A stretch of 8,746 nucleotides of DNA, from NCBI GenBank assembly GCA_003485185.1, contig DNAS01000075.1, positions 30,792 to 39,537 of the forward strand, in the 5' to 3' direction. The stretch's first letter is position 1. The number at the start of each line of letters is the position of its first letter. Of the stretch, positions 1 through 6,124 are shown one piece after another. Under the pieces are notes generated by a model. It did not search any database, was not told the origin of the DNA, and was given only the letters and a program-made list of their open reading frames with translations. Both the position numbers and the translations under genes were made by a program. Source of the stretch: Phycisphaerales bacterium (GTDB lineage: Bacteria > Planctomycetota > Phycisphaerae > SM23-33).

Positions 1-18
1 GGAGTTTTCAGACAGAGC

Positions 19-1107
19 CTAGGCGTGCGCGGCGCCGTTGGCGGCAGCGGGGCTGATCGTCAGCGGGAAGCACTGCATCTGTGGCATCGCGCGGCGGAGG
101 ATCGCCATCGCCGTGTCGCGGTCGGACGGGCTGCGCGCCACCATCTGCGCCGTGCCGTCGCCCTGGCTGCCGACGCCTTTTCCGCCGTAAATATGCGGGG
201 CGAGTTCCGGCAGCGAGAGCACCTGGTGCAGCAGCGGGCTGGCCAGTTGTTCCGGCGAATGCGGCGCCACCAGTTCGTCGAAGGTCTTCTGACTGGCGAT
301 CATGAGCCGCCCGAGGGCCTCGGCGTCGCCGACGGCCAGCGCGTGGTACGCCTGGCGGACGATCTGCGCGTTCGACTCGCCGAGGGCCCGCTGGAGGTCG
401 GGGCTCTGGAGATACGCCCAGCGCAGGTCGTTGAGGATCTTGACGGTGTCCTTCTGCCCGGCGAGGTCCACGAAGAACATGCTGATCGCCCCGCCCGGGA
501 AGATCGGCTCGACGCGGATGTCCTCGCCCTTGGCGAACGTCAGCAGGACGGGCGTCTTTCCGTAGATGCACGCCTGGTCCATGCGCCCGCACTGGCTGCC
601 GGTGAGGCGCTCGCCCAGGTACGCCAGGTCCATCAACTCGTGGGGGAACAGGCCCAGCCCGTAGACCGTGTCGAACGCCTTGGCGACGAGGATGCACACC
701 GCCGCCGAACTGGACACGCCTTTCTTGAGCGGCAGATCCATGGCCGTGATGCGCAGGTCCAGCCCGCCCCGCACGCCCGGGCGGGTGCTCATCTCATACG
801 CGACCCCCGCGCAGTAGCGGAAGAATTCGTCCTCGTCCTTGGCGGCCGCCAGAAGCGTCTTGGCGTCCCAGCGGCAGCTCATCTGGCGATTGCGCCCGCT
901 GGTCCGCCCGAGCGGGTCGGGAATCAGCGTCTCGACGGTGAACGAATCCGCCGCCCTGGCGACGGCCGAGAGACCCTGATCCGTGCCGACGACCAGGCAG
1001 TGGCCCTTGTGCAGACCGAACTCGGCCGCCCAGTCGCTGTGCTCGCCGAACAGGCAGATTCGCCCCGGAACGAACAGCTCGTACGCCTTGTCCGAAGTGC
1101 GGTCCAT
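19..1107 (-). CDS. GHMP-family sugar kinase (galactokinase-like)
   Basis: Predicted cytoplasmic kinase of 362 residues that would phosphorylate a sugar or a similar small alcohol with ATP. The GHMP motifs are visible in order. An N-terminal substrate-binding stretch PGRICLFGEHSDW (14-26) resembles the galactokinase signature. The ATP-binding loop LKKGVSSSAA covers 127-136. CGRMDQ (173-178) matches the galactokinase catalytic-base region, with Asp177. A C-terminal glycine motif GVGSQGDGTAQ (311-321) takes the place of the usual GxGxGG. The ATG at 1107 is chosen because AAGGAGAG lies just upstream; the frame stays open to 1323, but that extension is arginine-rich and lacks family features. The gene sits 38 bases after a glycosyltransferase on the same strand, so the two are probably co-transcribed. 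The family is clear. The substrate (galactose, another hexose, a heptose or a uronic acid) cannot be told from sequence. Confidence 0.88.
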   Translation of the reverse strand: MDRTSDKAYELFVPGRICLFGEHSDWAAEFGLHKGHCLVVGTDQGLSAVARAADSFTVETLIPDPLGRTSGRNRQMSCRWDAKTLLAAAKDEDEFFRYCAGVAYEMSTRPGVRGGLDLRITAMDLPLKKGVSSSAAVCILVAKAFDTVYGLGLFPHELMDLAYLGERLTGSQCGRMDQACIYGKTPVLLTFAKGEDIRVEPIFPGGAISMFFVDLAGQKDTVKILNDLRWAYLQSPDLQRALGESNAQIVRQAYHALAVGDAEALGRLMIASQKTFDELVAPHSPEQLASPLLHQVLSLPELAPHIYGGKGVGSQGDGTAQMVARSPSDRDTAMAILRRAMPQMQCFPLTISPAAANGAAHA

Positions 1108-1110
1108 TGT

Positions 1111-1118
1111 CTCTCCTT
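1111..1118 (-). promoter_or_regulatory. Ribosome binding site of the GHMP kinase
   Basis: AAGGAGAG on the minus strand lies three bases before the ATG at 1107. It decides the start in favour of 1107 over the in-frame upstream alternative at 1323, which would overlap the end of the glycosyltransferase gene. Confidence 0.7.
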
Positions 1119-1145
1119 TTCGCGCCCCGTGCGAACCCCTCGCGG

Positions 1146-2066
1146 TCACTGCCTGCCGCGGACCAGCACGTCGTGCAGTTCCTTGAAACGCCAGTTGATG
1201 GCGTGCAACAGGATGCCGAGGATCAGCACGATGCCCGACAGCACCATCAGCCCGCTGGCCAGGATGGCGCTGGGGTAGTGCGCCACCTGCCCGGTGGAAA
1301 AGTAGTCTCGCACGGGGTTCCACCCGGCCAGCAGCCCCAGCGCGAACAGCACGATCGCCGCGCTGCCGAAGAACGTCAGCGGTTTGAACGCGCGGAAGAG
1401 GTTGAACAGTTTCCAGAGCACGCGGGCACCGTCGCGGAAGGTGTGCAGCTTGGAGACGCTCCCGTCGGGCCGGGCGCGGTAGGGGACCTGCACCTCGACG
1501 ATCCGCAGGCGGTAGTAGAGCGTGTGAATGGTCAGCTCGGTCTCGACCTCGAACCCGCCGGAGACGATCGGCACGCGGTTGACCACCCGGCGATTGAACG
1601 CGCGATAGCCCGAGAGGATGTCGGTCAGGTTGGCGTGGAAGATGCGGTTGATCAGCTCGCGGACCAGCTTGTTGCCCAGCACGTGCAGGGGGCGGAAGGA
1701 GCGGTCTGCGAACTCGCTGAGGCGCGCGCCGACGACCATGTCCGCCTCGCCCGACAGCACGGGCTCGAGCATCGCGCGGGCGCGGTCGGCGGGGTAGGTG
1801 TCGTCGCCGTCGGCCATCAGGTACACGTCGGCGTCCACCGTGTCGAGCATCCGCTCGATGACGAAGCCCTTGCCCTTGCGCGGCTCGCGCACGACGACCG
1901 CGCCGTGCTCGGCGGCCACCGCGCCCGTCTCGTCCGTGCAGCAGTTGTCGAAGACGTAGATCGTCGCTTCCGGCAGCTGGGCGCGGAAGTCGTCCACCAC
2001 CCTGGCGATGGTGGCCTGCTCGTTGTGGCAGGGAATCAGGACGGCGATTCTCGGTTTGGAATTCAT
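1146..2066 (-). CDS. Family 2 glycosyltransferase with two C-terminal membrane helices
   Basis: Predicted membrane-associated inverting glycosyltransferase of 306 residues, related to polyprenyl-phosphate sugar transferases (DPM1/ArnC-like). The GT-A domain begins with IAVLIPCHNE (7-16), the nucleotide-binding strand. The metal-binding motif ADGDDTYP (85-92) supplies the DxD acidic residues. DILSGYRAFNRR (149-160) is a typical acceptor-side motif of this group. Two hydrophobic segments near 231-248 and 264-288 would anchor it with the catalytic domain in the cytoplasm. The ATG at 2066 is chosen because the conserved fold begins immediately after it; the Shine-Dalgarno sequence is weak, and an in-frame ATG at 2078 is possible. 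The frame is open to 2156, but that extension has no family resemblance. It lies just upstream of the GHMP kinase. Known relatives make lipid-linked sugars; the exact sugar and acceptor are unknown. Confidence 0.88.
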   Translation of the reverse strand: MNSKPRIAVLIPCHNEQATIARVVDDFRAQLPEATIYVFDNCCTDETGAVAAEHGAVVVREPRKGKGFVIERMLDTVDADVYLMADGDDTYPADRARAMLEPVLSGEADMVVGARLSEFADRSFRPLHVLGNKLVRELINRIFHANLTDILSGYRAFNRRVVNRVPIVSGGFEVETELTIHTLYYRLRIVEVQVPYRARPDGSVSKLHTFRDGARVLWKLFNLFRAFKPLTFFGSAAIVLFALGLLAGWNPVRDYFSTGQVAHYPSAILASGLMVLSGIVLILGILLHAINWRFKELHDVLVRGRQ

Positions 2067-2184
2067 AGGCCCCGCCATCCTACCGTCACGCGCCGCCGTT
2101 GCCAAGGGCGCAAAACGTTCCTTGCGGTGACGCAACCTCCCCAACACATCCCTCATTGCTCAAATGGAAATGCGACGGAACGAA

Positions 2185-2284
2185 TTTTGGATTTTGGATT
2201 TCGGATTGCGGATTGGAATGCGGATGACGCCACGGCGCATGCCCCGGGCTCTTTAATCTGAATTCCGAATTCCGAAATCCGAAA
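2185..2284. repeat. Inverted repeat of four-plus-four heptads
   Basis: The left arm (2185-2212) is four consecutive heptads: TTTTGGA, TTTTGGA, TTTCGGA, TTGCGGA. The right arm (2257-2284) is four heptads read as TCTGAAT, TCCGAAT, TCCGAAA, TCCGAAA, the reverse complement of the same unit. Aligned in register the arms match at 22 of 28 positions around a 44-base spacer. It lies between the end of the TIGR03790 gene, whose stop codon is six bases beyond the right arm, and the start of the glycosyltransferase. The rest of the gap (2067-2184) shows no gene and no convincing promoter. A transcript hairpin or a dispersed repeat family are both possible. Confidence 0.8.
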
Positions 2285-2290
2285 TGGTGG

Positions 2291-3910
2291 TCACGGCGCC
2301 AGGCCGGCCGGCAGCTTGCCCGCGTCGTACTGCGGCGCGGCGCGGAAAGGGTTGTACAGCGGATCGCCGATGAGCGTCAGTCGCCACGAGACCATCGGGA
2401 CGGTCCGCCAGTAGCACTCCGCCAGCGTGTATTTGCCCGTCATCAGCAGGGGGAAGAACTCCTGCGGCTTGGGGAACGACGCCAGGTACGGCTCGTTGAC
2501 CGCGCCGACGGTGGCGGCCACCCCGTTCTGGATCATCTTCGTGCACCACTCGGTGCTGTCGGGGTCGCGCAGGTGCATGGCGTCGAAACTGGCGATGTGC
2601 CACCCGACCGCGCCCGGAACCCAGCGGAAGGCGGGGATGTATTTCTGAAGGCTGTACCAGCCGACGTACAGCGCCGCGTCCGGGCAGGAGTCGGGGGCGA
2701 AGAGGGCCGACTTCTCGTCGAGCACGACGGGAATCTTCGAATTCGCCTCGATGTCACTCGCCAGCGCCCGGAGGTTCTTGTCGTAGGCGGGAACCATGCC
2801 CCCCGCGTCGATGTAGAGCCGCCCGCGCAGTCCCTGCTTTTCCGCCGCCAGCGAGTCCGTGACGATCCGCTTCGCGTCGTCGCGGGTCGGACCGTCGATC
2901 CGGCAGGTCATCAGGACGGGCGGGGCCTTCTTGCCGTGGATCTTGGCGACCACTTGCCAGTGCAGGGGATTGCTCAGCCAGCCGAGCAACTGGTACTGCC
3001 CCCACCAGAGCATCGCCAGCTCGCTGTCCACGGAGGCGTCGTCGGGGAACTTCTCCAGCCGCGCGTATTCCCGCTGGGCCTGGGCGTGGACAGCGGCACC
3101 CCCGCCGAAATCGTCCACCAGCGTCAGAAAGTCCCGCACGCTCTCCGCCGAAGGATCCTTCAGCGTGAAGTTCTTGAGCTTCTTTTCCGCGTCGGCCAGG
3201 CGGGCGGGCAGGTCGGCCGGAATGTCCGGCAGCTTGTGCCTCGCGGCGAACAGCGACAGTCCCTTAAGCCCGAAACTGTCCATCACCAGCGCCACCAGTT
3301 GGCGCTCGGCGATCCGCCGGTCCGACTCGCCACGGATCTCCGCGAGCTGGCGCACCTTGGATTCCAGCAGCTTCTCCATCTCCGGAAGGAGCTTGGGAAT
3401 TTCCAGCAGCGGTGTCGTGGGCGGGGGGAAGTTTTCGTCGAAGAGCTTTCCGAGGGGCGCAAGCCCTTCCGTCCGCGGCGCGGGGAAGCTCAGCCCCACC
3501 GATCCCAGAAACTTGTAGTTCATCGCCAGCCGGTTGTGCGCCTTGCCGGACGCGCCGCGAAAAGCGCCCAGCACGCCGCCGCCCGCGACGCGAACCGGCA
3601 CGCCCCATACCAGGCAGACGGCCTTGGTCTTGCCGCGCCGGTCGCCGGCGGACAGGAACTCGAGCAGCGGCTGGCGAATCTGCGATTCGTACGCCGCCCG
3701 CGATATCTCGTAGCCCGCCGTCGTCTTGACGAGGAACAGGTTGCCCTTGGGGATTCCGCGCTGGGCGACGTAGAAATTCGCGAGTTCCACCGATTCGGCG
3801 CTGGCGGAGTTGGCGACGACGATCACCTCGTCGGGATTCAGCGCGAAAGCGGGAGCGGTCCATGCCGCCGTCAGGGCGGCCACGAGCAGTGTCAGGGTTC
3901 GGGTGGGCAT
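2291..3910 (-). CDS. TIGR03790-family exported protein
   Basis: Predicted exported protein of 539 residues, recognised as TIGR03790-like; the biochemical function is unknown. MPTRTLTLLVAALTAAWTAPAFA (1-23, ending in an AFA cleavage site) forms a signal peptide. The conserved N-terminal block LNPDEVIVVANSASAESV then begins, with RGIPKGNLF at 51-59. The C-terminal block carries GAVGWHIASFDAMHLRD, GVAATVGAVNEPY and IGDPLYNPF, typical of this family and somewhat reminiscent of caspase-fold secreted proteins. Between them, about 160-300 is a charged, mostly helical stretch that makes the protein longer than I would expect for the family. ATG 3910 is chosen because the best promoter places the transcript start near 3932; in-frame alternatives are 3937 (good GGGG spacing) and 3967. 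The gene diverges from the lipoprotein esterase. Family confidence is high, start confidence moderate. Confidence 0.83.
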   Translation of the reverse strand: MPTRTLTLLVAALTAAWTAPAFALNPDEVIVVANSASAESVELANFYVAQRGIPKGNLFLVKTTAGYEISRAAYESQIRQPLLEFLSAGDRRGKTKAVCLVWGVPVRVAGGGVLGAFRGASGKAHNRLAMNYKFLGSVGLSFPAPRTEGLAPLGKLFDENFPPPTTPLLEIPKLLPEMEKLLESKVRQLAEIRGESDRRIAERQLVALVMDSFGLKGLSLFAARHKLPDIPADLPARLADAEKKLKNFTLKDPSAESVRDFLTLVDDFGGGAAVHAQAQREYARLEKFPDDASVDSELAMLWWGQYQLLGWLSNPLHWQVVAKIHGKKAPPVLMTCRIDGPTRDDAKRIVTDSLAAEKQGLRGRLYIDAGGMVPAYDKNLRALASDIEANSKIPVVLDEKSALFAPDSCPDAALYVGWYSLQKYIPAFRWVPGAVGWHIASFDAMHLRDPDSTEWCTKMIQNGVAATVGAVNEPYLASFPKPQEFFPLLMTGKYTLAECYWRTVPMVSWRLTLIGDPLYNPFRAAPQYDAGKLPAGLAP

Positions 3911-3938
3911 ATTTTCCCATCGGCGTAGCAGCCGCATA

Positions 3939-3967
3939 AGTTTACCCCAAAGGCAAAACGCTCTCAA
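3939..3967 (-). promoter_or_regulatory. Promoter candidate for the TIGR03790 gene
   Basis: On the minus strand TTGAGA (complement of 3962-3967) is followed after exactly 17 bases by TAAACT (complement of 3939-3944), a sigma-70-like arrangement matching consensus at 5 of 6 and 4 of 6 positions. Transcription would begin near 3932. That favours translation from 3910 over the in-frame ATG at 3937, which would lie upstream of the transcript start. Confidence 0.4.
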
Positions 3968-3992
3968 CTTTCTCCGGTCGCGCGGATATACT
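3964..3992 (+). promoter_or_regulatory. Promoter candidate for the lipoprotein hydrolase
   Basis: A good -10 element, TATACT (3987-3992), lies 17 bases after a weak -35, TCAACT (3964-3969), inside the divergent intergenic region. Transcription would start near 4000, leaving about 33 untranslated bases before the ATG at 4033. Its -35 overlaps the -35 of the opposite promoter. Confidence 0.35.
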
Positions 3993-4020
3993 CGCTCGCG
4001 TGGCCCGCGCGCCGGCGGGT

Positions 4021-4027
4021 GAGGGAG
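4021..4027 (+). promoter_or_regulatory. Ribosome binding site of the lipoprotein hydrolase
   Basis: GAGGGAG ends five bases before the ATG at 4033 and selects this start over the in-frame codon at 4000. The 4033 start also leaves a short, correct lipoprotein signal peptide. Confidence 0.65.
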
Positions 4028-4032
4028 CGAAC

Positions 4033-4788
4033 ATGCGAAAGTACCTGTTGCTGATGCCTCTGGCGTTTCTCGCGGCCGGGTGTCCCGTCACCCAGCCGCA
4101 GGACACGCCCGCCGATCAGATTCGCGGAACCGACCCGCGAACACAACGCGGATACTGGCTGTACGTGCCGAGCTGCTACGCCGCTGACCGCGACTGGCCG
4201 CTCGTCGTCACGCTGCACGGCACGCACGGGTGGGATTCCAGCGCCGCACAGATCAAGGAATGGAAATCGCTGGCCGAGCAGCAGGGCTTCCTGGTGGTCG
4301 CCCCGGACCTCAGGAGCGTCCAGGGAATCCTCCCGGTCCTTCGGGACGTGTGGGAGCAGGACCTTGCCGATGACGACAAGGCGATCCTGGCCGTAATGGA
4401 CGACGTGGCGGCGCGGTACCGCGTGGACCGCAAACGCGTCCTGCTGACGGGATTCTCCGCCGGCGGATATCCGCTGTATTACACCGGGCTGCGGCATCCC
4501 GAACGGTTCCGCATGCTCATCGCCCGCGCGTGCAACAGCGACATGAATCTGTTTGAGAAAACCCCCCTGACCGACGAAGTGAAGAAGATGCCCATCCTGA
4601 TTTTCTGGGGCAAGGACGACCTGAGCGAGATTTCCCGCCAGAGCTGGCAGGCGTTCCGCTGGTTGCGATACCACAAGTTCTACGAGGCCCGCCAGATGAA
4701 CACCAAGGGCGGACACCTGCGCCGCCCCGAGATTGCCTGGGAAAAATGGCAGCAGCAAATGGCGGAGGAAGAAGGCAATAGGCAATAG
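4033..4788 (+). CDS. Lipoprotein alpha/beta hydrolase (esterase / PHB-depolymerase-like)
   Basis: Predicted 251-residue membrane-anchored serine esterase facing outside the cytoplasm. The signal peptide MRKYLLLMPLAFLAAGC ends in a lipobox with Cys17 as the lipidated residue. The alpha/beta hydrolase core follows: the oxyanion strand VVTLHGTHG (58-66), the nucleophile elbow GFSAG (140-144, Ser142), an acid on the loop FWGKDD (191-196, Asp195 or Asp196) and the catalytic histidine in KGGHLRRPE (His228). The layout resembles the LpqC/feruloyl-esterase/PHB-depolymerase-like group, which cleaves ester bonds in polymers or side chains; the substrate is unknown. The gene diverges from the TIGR03790 gene and converges on the CvpA-like gene. 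Its last codons, GGC AAT AGG CAA TAG, are supplied by a GGCAATA tandem repeat, so the GNRQ tail is probably repeat-derived rather than ancestral protein. Confidence 0.85.
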   Translation: MRKYLLLMPLAFLAAGCPVTQPQDTPADQIRGTDPRTQRGYWLYVPSCYAADRDWPLVVTLHGTHGWDSSAAQIKEWKSLAEQQGFLVVAPDLRSVQGILPVLRDVWEQDLADDDKAILAVMDDVAARYRVDRKRVLLTGFSAGGYPLYYTGLRHPERFRMLIARACNSDMNLFEKTPLTDEVKKMPILIFWGKDDLSEISRQSWQAFRWLRYHKFYEARQMNTKGGHLRRPEIAWEKWQQQMAEEEGNRQ

Positions 4789-4808
4789 GCAATCGCGAAT
4801 TGTGCCTC

Positions 4809-4825
4809 GGGCTCTTACAGAGCCC
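4809..4825. repeat. Short hairpin GGGCTCT-TAC-AGAGCCC
   Basis: A perfect seven-base stem with a three-base loop, 21 bases after the hydrolase stop codon. No T-run follows on the plus strand, so it is not a standard intrinsic terminator. The GC-rich sequence after it, AGCCCCGACCGGGAGGGAGG, looks like dispersed-repeat material. Confidence 0.55.
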
Positions 4826-4856
4826 CGACCGGGAGGGAGGGGTCACCGCAAGCGGC

Positions 4857-4883
4857 GAGGACTGAGTGCTGAGGACTGAGGGG
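4857..4883. repeat. Direct repeats of GAGGACTGAG
   Basis: GAGGACTGAG occurs twice, separated by TGCT, followed by extra G residues. Unlike the neighbouring repeat units, I found no inverted partner on the other side of the junction. Confidence 0.6.
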
Positions 4884-4998
4884 AAGACCGGGAACCGGGA
4901 ACTAAGGAACCAGGAAAACAAAAGTCACCGCGCGGGCCGGGTTCCGAGTTCCTGGTTCCGGATACCGATTGACCCGTCAACCTGCCGTCTCTTCCCAC

Positions 4999-6105
4999 CT
5001 ATTGCGTATTGACGATTCTCGTCAGCGCCTTGACGGTATCGAGCGTGCCCTTTCCGATTTTGGGCACTGCCGCCTTGGCCAGGTGACGGAACGTCAGCAT
5101 TTCCAGTTCGGCGTCGGCCGGCACGCGATAGATCCAGGCCACCACGATGGTCGTTTCGCCGCTGACCCATTCGCGGGAGACCGCCAGCTTCGTCCGCTGG
5201 AGCACGCCTTCGACGACTTCCGGACCGTGGAACGCCCACTTGCTGCCGGCGGGCTTGTTGTTCTGGTTGATCATTCCGTAGGTCAGGTATCCGATGGGGT
5301 AGTAGCTGTTGCCCGCCTTGTCGGACAGGCGGAAGTGGGTGGCCGGAAGGATGATCCAGGTGCGTTCCTCGCGGGCGTTTTCGTCGATGCTCGTGCGGAC
5401 CACCAGCGTCTTGACGGACTGGGACGCGTCCAGGCGGTCGTTGGCGGGCACGTCGGCCGTCCAGGGCGGGTTCTGCTCCGTCACGTCGGTGACGGACAGG
5501 ACGGCCGCCGAGTCGGGCTTGGTGGTCTTGCGACCGTACAGGCCGGCGTCGTTGCGGGCGCAGAACAGGTCCAGCAGCATCTCGCGATGGGCGCCGGCGA
5601 AATTGTTCTCGCTTCTCATCGATCCGCCGGAGAGCGTGCCGACCATTCCCAGCACGAACTCGTCGGGGCGGAAGGGCTCGAGGTGGGCACTCCGCTTGAG
5701 CGTGGCGTCGTAGGGGGCGTACCCGAGGATGGCGGCCGGGAAGGGGAACATCTGCACGGCAACCAGCAGCACGCCGACGAGGACCGTTCCAGCCACCAGG
5801 CCCAGCACCCCGCCGCCGATGCGGTCGGCCCAGACGCCCATCACCACGTTCCCGCCCAGGTAGCGGTCGAAGAGCTCCCGGATGATCAGCAGCGGGATGA
5901 CGAACAGCACCATCAGGCAGGCGCCGTCGGCGTAGTCCGGCATGCGCCCGTAGAGCGTCGCCGCCAGCGGCTCGTAGTAGTTGAACGCCAGCAGCGCGCA
6001 GGCGATCGTCAGGATCGTCATGATCAGCGCGCTATACAGGCCCTGGTTGACCTGGAAGAAGGCGATGGCCAGGATCAGGATGGTGGCCAGGACGACGATT
6101 AGCAT
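4999..6105 (-). CDS. CvpA-family membrane protein with long C-terminal extension
   Basis: Predicted inner-membrane protein of 368 residues. The first 120 residues have the CvpA (colicin V production) pattern: hydrophobic segments near 1-19, 22-41, 60-77 and 98-120, with the glycine-rich DRIGGGVLGLVAGTVLVG (94-111) leading into the last helix. Residues 121-368 form a soluble extension not found in standard CvpA proteins of roughly 160-180 residues. Its latter part, about 230-330, is rich in predicted beta strands (VVRTSI, WIILPATHFRL, YYPIGYLTYG, TTIVVAWIYRV) and contains no motif I recognise. The start is firm: AGAGGAGT lies five bases before the ATG at 6105. The gene follows the PilB-like gene by 19 bases, so they are almost certainly co-transcribed. 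The stop codon lies in the outer arm of the junction inverted repeat. CvpA-domain proteins are poorly understood; a link to pilus or secretion assembly is inference from context. Confidence 0.82.
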   Translation of the reverse strand: MLIVVLATILILAIAFFQVNQGLYSALIMTILTIACALLAFNYYEPLAATLYGRMPDYADGACLMVLFVIPLLIIRELFDRYLGGNVVMGVWADRIGGGVLGLVAGTVLVGVLLVAVQMFPFPAAILGYAPYDATLKRSAHLEPFRPDEFVLGMVGTLSGGSMRSENNFAGAHREMLLDLFCARNDAGLYGRKTTKPDSAAVLSVTDVTEQNPPWTADVPANDRLDASQSVKTLVVRTSIDENAREERTWIILPATHFRLSDKAGNSYYPIGYLTYGMINQNNKPAGSKWAFHGPEVVEGVLQRTKLAVSREWVSGETTIVVAWIYRVPADAELEMLTFRHLAKAAVPKIGKGTLDTVKALTRIVNTQ

Positions 6106-6124
6106 GTTCGACTCCTCTGTCGCG

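Larger units (their letters stand above)
4774..5013. repeat. Nested inverted repeat between convergent genes
   Basis: The outer arms 4774-4789 (GGCAATAGGCAATAGG) and 4998-5013 (reverse complement GTCAATACGCAATAGG) match at 14 of 16 positions. Inside lies a second imperfect pair: 4888-4915, built on CCGGGAACC units, and 4937-4961, whose reverse complement begins CCGGAACCAGGAACT. Between the arms are also a short hairpin (4809-4825) and direct repeats of a CTGAGGA-like unit (4857-4883). The stop codons of both flanking genes lie in the outer arms. No gene or promoter was recognised in 4789-4998. It may be a bidirectional transcript terminator or a member of a dispersed repeat family. Confidence 0.78.

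Noticed and set aside
25..1278. 417-residue plus-strand frame opposite the GHMP kinase
   Set aside because: Antisense shadow with no motif; the minus-strand kinase has all GHMP motifs and a strong ribosome binding site.
2253..2603. 116-residue minus-strand frame at the end of the TIGR03790 gene
   Set aside because: It is an alternative frame of the TIGR03790 coding region, and its last residues (ISDFGIRNSD) are a translation of the heptad repeat.
2573..3928. 451-residue plus-strand frame opposite the TIGR03790 gene
   Set aside because: Antisense shadow: low-complexity Arg/Val/Gln-rich translation with no domain, opposite a gene with a signal peptide and conserved blocks.
4809..4825. Intrinsic terminator after the lipoprotein hydrolase
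   Set aside because: The hairpin is real but no T-run follows it, so a standard terminator call is not supported.
4774..5013. CRISPR array or mobile element at the convergent junction
   Set aside because: The repeat units are only 7-10 bases, there are no regular spacers, no cas genes and no transposase, and no target-site duplication could be identified.
4969..6102. 377-residue plus-strand frame opposite the CvpA-like gene
   Set aside because: His/Gln/Asp-rich translation caused by the opposite strand; no start signal or domain.
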